NCBI RefSeq assembly: GCF_000227725.2
Contig: NZ_MU255056.1
Location: forward strand, 51,005 to 101,240
DNA: 50,236 nt
From: Thiorhodospira sibirica ATCC 700588
GTDB taxonomy: Bacteria > Pseudomonadota > Gammaproteobacteria > Ectothiorhodospirales > Ectothiorhodospiraceae
Direction of reading: 5' to 3'
The notes under the pieces were generated by a model. That model worked only from the letters and a program-made list of their open reading frames with translations, was not told where the DNA came from and did no database searches. Each line of letters opens with the position of its first letter. Positions within the stretch are counted from its first letter, which is position 1. Shown here piece by piece: positions 44,431 through 50,236 of this stretch. The translations under genes were made by a program, and so were the position numbers.

Positions 44431-45319
44431 AGGGACGGCCCGCAAGCGCTTTAATGACAACAAGGGTCGCCTGCGTGAAGGCGTGGACTGGTTTAAAGTC
44501 AGTGCGTCCGAAATTCGGACGCACTCACCGGATGCCATCCCTAAAGCGCGTAAAAGCGATGTCATCCTCGTCAATGAATTCGGCTACCTGTTATTGGTGA
44601 AATCCTTTACGGACGATCTGGCCTGGGAAATACAGCGTCAACTGGTGACGGTATATTTCCGCCTCAAAGATCAGGTGCAGCCAGCACCCAAGCCACTACC
44701 CAGCACCTGGGTGGTATTGCGACAGCAACGCTTGGGGCAGTGCGTCCAAGACACGCTGGATGCCCGCACCCTGCACCACGTCCTGGGCAACAAACGCCAC
44801 TACAGCGACTGGATCAAACAACGCCTCAGCCGCTACCCCTTTATCGAAGCGCAAGACTTTGTGAGTTATTCACAGCCTTGCGATCATCCCCGTGGTGGGC
44901 GACCTTTACAGGAATATCAAATCAGCATCGACATGGCCAAAGCGCTGTGTATCATCGAAAACACCGCCGCCAGTTGGGTTGCCTACCGCGATCTGTGTGA
45001 ACACAGTGGCTTGACGGATGACGCTGCAACATCCTCATCCTCGCTCACCGAGCAATTAAACCACCTTCATCAGCAACTAAAACGCCTTAATCACCGCTTG
45101 AGCACTCCCGGCCTGCAGCTCACCTCAGATCCACTGCACCAGCGCCTCGCCGCCTGGCTTGCGGGACGCCAGCACTGCACCTTGGCGGAAATCTCAGCGG
45201 CCTTATTTGACCTGCCTGTGGAAAACCTCTCATGCCTTGGAAAAATGCGAATCCATTGCCTGTTGCAGGAATTAGGCTGGCACATCGGACAGGACGGCAG
45301 CTTTCAGCCGCTACAATAA
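44312..45319 (+). CDS. Phage antirepressor with ORF6N and AntA/AntB domains
   Basis: 335 residues. The N-terminal ORF6N domain (about 18-110) shows MMDQIHQRPKGTARKRFNDN and ILVNEFGYLLLVKSFTDDLA. The middle AntA/AntB-type domain (about 150-225) shows HYSDWIKQRLSRYPF and EYQISIDMAKALCIIENT. The C-terminal ~100 residues contain a coiled-coil-like stretch (LTEQLNHLHQQLKRLNHRL) and a small helical domain. Antirepressors of this kind inactivate prophage repressors. GAGAGG lies eight bases before the ATG. No integrase, repressor or structural phage gene is nearby, so this is a remnant or satellite module. Confidence 0.85.
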   Translation: MTAHSLPLVHIAGTPVQPILYQAQPVLTLAMMDQIHQRPKGTARKRFNDNKGRLREGVDWFKVSASEIRTHSPDAIPKARKSDVILVNEFGYLLLVKSFTDDLAWEIQRQLVTVYFRLKDQVQPAPKPLPSTWVVLRQQRLGQCVQDTLDARTLHHVLGNKRHYSDWIKQRLSRYPFIEAQDFVSYSQPCDHPRGGRPLQEYQISIDMAKALCIIENTAASWVAYRDLCEHSGLTDDAATSSSSLTEQLNHLHQQLKRLNHRLSTPGLQLTSDPLHQRLAAWLAGRQHCTLAEISAALFDLPVENLSCLGKMRIHCLLQELGWHIGQDGSFQPLQ

Positions 45320-45329
45320 CCACCCCAAA

Positions 45330-45680
45330 GTCATTTTTTAACCACAAAAAACCGCGATAACACGTCGATAGATACACGACCCAAACCCTGGTGGCTAAAT
45401 CCTTGAGCTCGGGATAACGGTTTTCCAGGGTTTCAACCACGCTGGCTTATATATCTGCAAGCATGAAGTCCACAGCGGCCATGAAATCAGAGCGGTTGAG
45501 CCAAGTTCTCAATCTTTCGTCATGGAAGCGTTTGGCACATAAAGCGGTATACCCTGCGAAGAGTGGCGATCTTTTTCTTGCTGGCGGGCTGTGGAGTGTG
45601 GGCCAAGCGTTTGCATGGCAGGTGCTGAAGTATCTGGGCGAAGCTGTCAGTGTCTCGCTATTCAATAAAAATCTATCCAA
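45330..45680 (-). pseudogene. Possible degraded gene with an in-frame stop, unrecognised
   Basis: On the minus strand a frame from 45680 ends in DERLRTWLNRSDFMAAVDFM then a TAA at 45447-45449, and continues in the same frame as ASVVETLENRYPELKDLA then TRVWVV. The composition on both sides looks protein-like, suggesting one gene broken by a nonsense change. I do not recognise the family. The opposite strand has an equally long frame (45463-45729), so the call is weak. The rest of the 590-bp gap between the antirepressor and the next gene shows nothing clear. Confidence 0.25.
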
Positions 45681-45911
45681 TTATTGCGCAAGATCAATAG
45701 CCATCAGGCAGGGTATAGACTATCTTTAAATTAAGTCGCTACGGCAAGACTGTCATGCGCATTACCGCTAATTTTTCTGTATCATCTTACCTCTAAATAA
45801 GGACGGAGCATCGCGCAAACCTTAATGTTGTCTATTTAACGCCATAATTCAAAAGGTATTTTTACATTTTACGGAGGCACTGTTTACCCTGTTATCTTTG
45901 CAGGGGGAGCT

Positions 45912-46538
45912 GTGATACACACCATGACGACACGCAAATTCTCTCGCCGCCGCTTTATCTGCAGTAGCGCTGCTCTGTTTGGCGGAGCGCTCATTCCATC
46001 AGTGACACCCGCGCTGAATATGAATTACCTGCAAATTCAACGCCTTCATCCTGTGCGTTTTATAGCAGGTCTGGTTTTTAATCTGGCGCAAGCCGTTGTT
46101 ATCAAGGTGGTTGCGGATGAGGTTGTGCAGGCATTAAAACAGCATGATTTTCGGTTCCTAGCCCAAAAAACCCGTTTAGAAACCTGTGATCATGGGATAT
46201 GCATTGAGGGCAGTAATTTTCAGCATCCAAACTACAAAGCCTCCATGGTTGTCCTGGGTGTTGCAAATTATGAGGCACACAAAGAGCGTCAGTTACGTTT
46301 GCTGATGGAAGATCAGGCACAACAGGAGCGTATCAGAGATACCCTGCAATACCTGCGTGATGAACGCATTGACGTTCGCTTGCACGGCGATCTGTATTCA
46401 CGCCGGGTCAGCCTGGATACGGAGCCTGATGATTTGTTTACGCTGGATTATTTGTTGATGGCCTCACATCAAGAGCAACATTATATGAACTTGATTGATA
46501 TTACCGGTACACAGGCTTTTAAAGGGTGGAATGCATGA
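45912..46538 (+). CDS. Exported protein with a Tat signal, function unknown
   Basis: About 204-208 residues. TRKFSRRRFICSSAALFGG at the N-terminus is a twin-arginine signal (SRRRFI with a following hydrophobic stretch), indicating export in folded form. The rest is not recognised; it contains a second hydrophobic stretch (VRFIAGLVFNLAQAVVIKVV), then a charged helical region and a C-terminal TLDYLLMASHQEQHYMNLID. GTG 45912 follows a GGGGGAG stretch closely; ATG 45924 begins the classical signal. Its stop overlaps the start of the leucine-rich-repeat gene as ATGA, so the two are co-translated. Confidence 0.75.
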   Translation: MIHTMTTRKFSRRRFICSSAALFGGALIPSVTPALNMNYLQIQRLHPVRFIAGLVFNLAQAVVIKVVADEVVQALKQHDFRFLAQKTRLETCDHGICIEGSNFQHPNYKASMVVLGVANYEAHKERQLRLLMEDQAQQERIRDTLQYLRDERIDVRLHGDLYSRRVSLDTEPDDLFTLDYLLMASHQEQHYMNLIDITGTQAFKGWNA

Positions 46539-47851
46539 TGCAAAAATATGGGATATGCGGGTCAATCATTGGGGCTATTCTGTGGGTCAGCATAAATGCT
46601 GCCTGGGCGGTTGATTTTACACGCGAAGAAATCGCCATTATGCACCGTCATGAGGTTCGCATGGCGCTACCCGATGAAAAACAGCCCTATGTGGTGCCGG
46701 TGGAGATTGCGCCAGCTTTGTTGGTATACACAGAGCTGCTGGATTTTTCCAACCGACCACTGTACGAAGCACCCGCCTGGCTTGCCCGCTTCAAAAACCT
46801 TCGTAAACTGGATCTTTCCAATACACGGTTATCGGCACAGGGGCTTGTTGCCATATTAAGCGAGTTGCATGAGCTTGAAGTCCTGAATCTATCCAATAAC
46901 CCGCTATTTGTAGAAGATGCCTCACTGGCGGAGCTATGGGCGCATCTGCCCCGTTTGTCTGAATTAAATTTATCGCAGACGGGTTTGCAGCCTGCTCATT
47001 TAGGCGCCCTCACCGCACTTAACCTGGTCAGACTGAATCTTGCAGATAATCCTGATCTGGGAGCGCTGGATGATTTAGGCATTGGGCAGCTTAATCGGCT
47101 GCGGGAATTGAATCTGTCCAATACCGGTCTTGCATCCATCAGTCCGCAACACCTACCCGCAGCCTCCCTGATTCGTCTGGACCTCAGCCATAATACATTA
47201 AAAGACATACCTTTTATGGATTTTGCAGCACTGGAGCAATTAAACATCCTGGGCAATCGGCGCGTTACTTTGGCAGAGCGCTACGCCAGTATCCTGAGTG
47301 TACCCCGCTTGATGCAATTATTGGCGCATGATGATGCCGTGATTCCCGATGGCTTGATAACGAAGCTAAACATGCAGGTCTATTCCATGGAAGATTTTAC
47401 CGATGCGGGTCATGGTACTGTGATTGATACGCGCACGAATCTGCAATGGATGCGTTGCGCCATTGGGCAAAGCTGGAATGGCTTCAGTTGTGCGGGTGAG
47501 GCGGAACGGGTGCCTTGGGCGGCCACCGCAAATGTGGTCAGAGCCGTCAATCGGCGATCCCAGGAAGGTGATTGGCGCTTACCTACCGTGACTGAACTGA
47601 AAAGCATCGTGTATTGTAATAACACACCGGATAACCCACCACAGCGCGGTATGCACTGTGCAAGCTTTGGTCTGTATGCCGGTGGCCCCAGCATCAATCC
47701 CCTGGCCTTTCCCAATGCCCCGGCGAGCTATTTCTGGTCACAGACGGCTTTAAAGGATGATTATAGCTGGGGTATTGATTTCAATAGCGGACGCGATCAC
47801 TGGGATTTGCAAGCGATCCCCGCACACATTCGTTTAGTCAGAACCCCCTGA
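46535..47851 (+). CDS. Secreted leucine-rich-repeat protein with a C-terminal Lcl/DUF1566-type domain
   Basis: 438 residues. A signal peptide (about 1-25, cleavage near AWAVD) precedes leucine-rich repeats at about 60-250 (LRKLDLSNTRLSAQGL, LEVLNLSNNPLF, LSELNLSQTGLQ, LVRLNLADNPDL, LRELNLSNTGLAS, LIRLDLSHNTLKDIP). Residues about 295-438 form an Lcl C-terminal/DUF1566-type domain: VIDTRTNLQWMRC, GDWRLPTVTELKSIV, FWSQTALKDDYSWGIDFNSG and a final HIRLVRTP. Such domains occur in bacterial surface and adhesin-like proteins. ATG 46535 overlaps the upstream stop and follows GGGTGG. Its last ~230 bp were duplicated downstream (48548-48800). Confidence 0.88.
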   Translation: MMQKYGICGSIIGAILWVSINAAWAVDFTREEIAIMHRHEVRMALPDEKQPYVVPVEIAPALLVYTELLDFSNRPLYEAPAWLARFKNLRKLDLSNTRLSAQGLVAILSELHELEVLNLSNNPLFVEDASLAELWAHLPRLSELNLSQTGLQPAHLGALTALNLVRLNLADNPDLGALDDLGIGQLNRLRELNLSNTGLASISPQHLPAASLIRLDLSHNTLKDIPFMDFAALEQLNILGNRRVTLAERYASILSVPRLMQLLAHDDAVIPDGLITKLNMQVYSMEDFTDAGHGTVIDTRTNLQWMRCAIGQSWNGFSCAGEAERVPWAATANVVRAVNRRSQEGDWRLPTVTELKSIVYCNNTPDNPPQRGMHCASFGLYAGGPSINPLAFPNAPASYFWSQTALKDDYSWGIDFNSGRDHWDLQAIPAHIRLVRTP

Positions 47852-47897
47852 AAGGTTGAAAGTCATATTATGGACATAATACTAAGAGCAGAAGTTG

Positions 47898-48545
47898 ATG
47901 CAATGCGTTACATATAGCATATTTAAGAAGCTGATTTTTTGTGTTTTATTGAGCTCTATAGTGATGGTGTTATCAGGCTGTTTGTCCTCACGCACCGACA
48001 AAGCTGAGCGCGATATTCAAGCGCTGGTTGCAGCGATGCATGCCTATCGCCTGGATGTCGGTGTCTATCCTGAACGTAATCAGGGTTTGCAAGCCTTGCT
48101 GGCAAGACCGCCGGGTGTGCGCAACTGGAAAGGGCCTTATGTCGGCAAGCCAAAAGACCTGATAGACCCTTGGGGTAATCCATATCAATACATAATACCC
48201 AGTCGGTGGGGCGCACCTTTTGATATTCTTACTGTAGACCCGACAGACCCGACTGGTCCACTTATTAGGGCTTGGCGGTTGGGCGATACAGAGGTACAAA
48301 TCAACCTAGGGTTGCGTTTTGCAAATGGGCGAAACGTTGCCCAGGATTATGCCGAAGCGGTTTACTGGTGGCGTATGGCTGCTGAGCAGGGAAATGCACG
48401 GGCACAATCTATTCTAGGGTTTTCATACGAAAAGGGGCGTGGTGTATCTCAAGATGCTACTGAGGCTGTGCGCTGGTATCGCCTGGCTGCCGAACAAAGT
48501 CATGAATCCGCCCGTCAAGCGCTTATTCGGCTTGGCGTAGATTAA
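47898..48545 (+). CDS. Lipoprotein fusing a GspG-like pseudopilin domain with Sel1 repeats, copy 1
   Basis: 215 residues. The N-terminus is a lipoprotein signal ending in lipobox LSGC, not a prepilin leader. Next (about 30-130) comes a GspG-type pseudopilin C-terminal domain: RDIQALVAAMHAYRLDVGVYP, NQGLQALLARPPG, WKGPYVGKPKDLIDPWGNPY and YIIPSRWGAPFDILTVDP, as in type II secretion major pseudopilins. The end (about 135-215) has two Sel1 repeats (NVAQDYAEAVYWWRMAAEQGNARAQ and GVSQDATEAVRWYRLAAEQS). The long N-terminal helix needed for pilin assembly is missing. Function unknown; a membrane-anchored scaffold is plausible. Start chosen by alignment with copy 2. Confidence 0.85.
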   Translation: MQCVTYSIFKKLIFCVLLSSIVMVLSGCLSSRTDKAERDIQALVAAMHAYRLDVGVYPERNQGLQALLARPPGVRNWKGPYVGKPKDLIDPWGNPYQYIIPSRWGAPFDILTVDPTDPTGPLIRAWRLGDTEVQINLGLRFANGRNVAQDYAEAVYWWRMAAEQGNARAQSILGFSYEKGRGVSQDATEAVRWYRLAAEQSHESARQALIRLGVD

Positions 48546-48547
48546 CC

Positions 48548-48800
48548 AACGGAACAGAAAACCCAAAGCAGCGCGGCTCACACCTCGCGAGATTTGGTTT
48601 ATGTCGTCACCCCAGCATCAATTCGCTGGTATTCTCCAATGCCCTGGCGCGCTATTTTTTGTCACAGGTAGCTTTAAAGGAAGGTTGTAGCTGAGAGTAG
48701 GAATTTGTAAGCTGTCCCTGCGCACATGTTTAATTAAGGCAGAAACGAAGAGCTATTGAAGGTCTGAAAACTATATTATGTACATTCTATACAGAGCAGA
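48548..48800 (+). pseudogene. Decayed duplicate of the 3' end of the leucine-rich-repeat/Lcl gene
   Basis: This 250-bp gap aligns with 47620-47895: CCCAGCATCAATTCGCTGGT (cf. CCCAGCATCAATCCCCTGGC), CCAATGCCCTGGCGCGCTAT (cf. CCAATGCCCCGGCGAGCTAT), GTCACAGGTAGCTTTAAAGG (cf. GTCACAGACGGCTTTAAAGG) and AGAGCAGAA before the next ATG. Many changes and a TGA break the frame. It is the scar of a tandem duplication that produced the second GspG-Sel1 gene. Confidence 0.85.
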
Positions 48801-48805
48801 AAATG

Positions 48806-49546
48806 ATGCATCGCATTACATACAGCATAATTAAACAACTGATTTTCTGTGTGCTATTAACTTCTCTACTGATAGCGTTATCAGGCTGTTCCTCACGCAC
48901 CGATAGAGCTGAACGCGATATTCAGGCACTGGTTACAGCGATGCATGACTATCGCATTGATGTAGGAGATTATCCTGAGCGCGATCAAGCTTTACAAGCT
49001 TTGTTAGCGAGTCCCCATGGTGCATCCAACTGGAAAGGGCCTTATGTGAAAAAAGTAAAAGACCTGATTGACCCTTGGGGTAATCCGTATCAGTATGCAA
49101 TACCCGGTCAATGGGGTGCGCCGTTTGATATCTTTACCGCTACCCCAGATGGATCGCCTATCAGAGCTTGGCAGATGGCTAATGCAGAGATGCAACTTAA
49201 CATGGGTTTTGATTATGCAAACGGTCATGATGTTTCCCAAGACCATGCCGAAGCCATTTATTGGTGGCATATGGCTGCTGAGCAGGGGAATGCGCAGGCG
49301 CAATCTATTCTAGGTTCCTTATATGAAGAAGGTCGCGGGGTTATCCAAGACGATGCCGAGGCAGTACGGTGGTTTCGTTTAGCGGCTGAGCAGGGTGATG
49401 CATTAGCGCAAAATAATCTTGGTATGATGTACCGCCGAGGTCGAGGTGTTCCGCAAGATAATGACGAAGCCTTATGGTGGTTTAGCTTGGCAGCCGAGCA
49501 AGGTCATATCCCAGCACAAAGGAACCTTAGACGTATGGGTCAATAA
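48806..49546 (+). CDS. Lipoprotein fusing a GspG-like pseudopilin domain with Sel1 repeats, copy 2
   Basis: 246 residues, paralogue of the preceding gene. Lipobox LSGC in IALSGCSSRTDRAERD; GspG-like domain with RDIQALVTAMHDYRIDVGDYP, WKGPYVKKVKDLIDPWGNPY and YAIPGQWGAPFDIFTATP; then three Sel1 repeats (DVSQDHAEAIYWWHMAAEQG, GVIQDDAEAVRWFRLAAEQG, GVPQDNDEALWWFSLAAEQG), one more than copy 1. The region between domains is shorter (one DPT-type repeat lost). An ATG three bases earlier is an alternative start. No T2SS gene lies in the window. Confidence 0.86.
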   Translation: MHRITYSIIKQLIFCVLLTSLLIALSGCSSRTDRAERDIQALVTAMHDYRIDVGDYPERDQALQALLASPHGASNWKGPYVKKVKDLIDPWGNPYQYAIPGQWGAPFDIFTATPDGSPIRAWQMANAEMQLNMGFDYANGHDVSQDHAEAIYWWHMAAEQGNAQAQSILGSLYEEGRGVIQDDAEAVRWFRLAAEQGDALAQNNLGMMYRRGRGVPQDNDEALWWFSLAAEQGHIPAQRNLRRMGQ

Positions 49547-49608
49547 TGGCTAAAAACTCCGTTGCGCTCGATTACAGCTGGTATATGTAGCAGCATTAAG
49601 GAATGCGT

Positions 49609-50236
49609 TTAGGCTAAATTCCAAACCAACATTACCAGCATCGCTAAGCTTAAGGTGCCAAAACTGGCCATGCCCAGGGCTGCGAGGATGGCCCAACGCA
49701 AGTAATGGCCAATGATACGTTTTTCCGGTTCGGCGTCTGCCGATAAGATAAAGGGACGGCTGCGGTCGGGGCCGCGTGAGAGGAGGTGGACGGCGGGCAG
49801 GGTGGTGCGTTGGGCGCGAAGCATTAAGGCTTCCTGTGCGGCGGCGGCGCGCACGGCTTCCCAGGCATTTAAATCAATCGGCCCGCGGGGTGACAGGCCA
49901 AAACTGGCCATTTTTTCCGGGTCTTTTTTCCAGGCACGCAGGAGGCTGGTGATCTCGTCTTGCAGCGCGTGCTGATCATCATAGCCGTGGGTGCGAAAGT
50001 AGCCGATGGCATAGAGGCTGTCACCGCTTTCCAGGCGGCGTTCGGTGTAGCGATAGCTCCCCAGATCCAGAAAGGTGCGCGCCTGTGGCCCAAATTCAGG
50101 CCAGCGGCTGGAGCCACTCCAGCGATCTTGATGGTGTGCAAAGATGGTGGCTTTGTGTGGGTCTATCACGCACACGCCGGTGTCATCTTGCAAATAAAAC
50201 AGGTCTTCGCTGCGTCCTTTATCTACCGATTTCCAG
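49609..50236 (-). CDS. GIDE-domain membrane protein, 5' partial
   Basis: The frame is open to the right window edge, so the N-terminal part is missing. The visible ~208 residues begin with EDLFYLQDDTGVCVIDP, which, with a following ERRLESGDSLYAIGYF, matches the GIDE domain named after the E3 ligase MULAN/GIDE and found without RING in bacterial membrane proteins. The C-terminus is a membrane helix (WAILAALGMASFGTLSLAMLVM) ending in WNLA. Bacterial function unknown. Convergent with the GspG-Sel1 genes. Confidence 0.8.
   Translation of the reverse strand, partial: WKSVDKGRSEDLFYLQDDTGVCVIDPHKATIFAHHQDRWSGSSRWPEFGPQARTFLDLGSYRYTERRLESGDSLYAIGYFRTHGYDDQHALQDEITSLLRAWKKDPEKMASFGLSPRGPIDLNAWEAVRAAAAQEALMLRAQRTTLPAVHLLSRGPDRSRPFILSADAEPEKRIIGHYLRWAILAALGMASFGTLSLAMLVMLVWNLA

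Overview
The window is a chromosomal segment of a gammaproteobacterium; I cannot fix the family. The evidence is gene order and gene types: mlaC-mlaB-murA-hisG, rnr-rlmB with an ATGA overlap, rsxA-rsxB, prfB (with its programmed +1 frameshift) followed by lysS, a siroheme/cobalamin operon under a B12 riboswitch, and a Zur-like box. No rRNA, tRNA or CRISPR array was found.

Layout. 1-760: 3' end of an IS200/IS605-type tnpB element next to hisG. 830-3761 (minus): hisG, murA, mlaB, mlaC. 3925-6702 (plus): dut and hypF; an IS5-family element sits in the hypF stop codon and a broken cobT fragment follows. 7727-16389 (minus): nine-gene corrinoid operon cbiX-cbiM-cobL-cobI-cbiG(N)-cbiG(C)-cobJ-cysG-cobB, with a B12 riboswitch and promoter upstream. 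17179-19854 (plus): beta-propeller-like lipoprotein, mobA and an unknown 103-residue gene. 19891-23075 (minus): rlmB and rnr. 23277-24412: rsxA and rsxB, the latter cut at its 3' end by an IS3-family element. 25762-31360 (plus): gltX, degQ-type protease, prfB, lysS. 31594-35769: two chemoreceptors separated by IS-end debris and palindromic repeats. 35866-39289: cysS and a glycosyltransferase/PIG-L deacetylase fusion. 39286-40593 (minus): class III hybrid cluster protein with a palindromic operator candidate.

40950-50236 is an accessory region. It holds a second B12 riboswitch whose gene is lost, an IS5 remnant, a His-rich outer-membrane protein behind a Zur-like site, and a phage immunity-type module (hairpins, a c4-like RNA candidate, an ORF6N/AntA antirepressor). 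Then comes a run of exported proteins: a Tat-signal protein, a leucine-rich-repeat protein with an Lcl/DUF1566-type end, and two tandem lipoproteins joining a GspG-like pseudopilin domain to Sel1 repeats. The window ends in a partial GIDE-domain membrane protein.

Functional links. The corrinoid operon supplies cobalt uptake (CbiM), cobalt chelation (CbiX), precorrin-2 (CysG) and ring methylation or contraction, but lacks CbiF, CbiD, CbiC and CbiJ, which must lie elsewhere if the pathway is complete. Several IS events have broken genes or operons here (rsx, cobT, a B12-regulated gene). The most unusual content is the GspG-Sel1 lipoprotein pair with its tandem-duplication scar, the phage immunity-like leader, and the dispersed palindromic leader elements.
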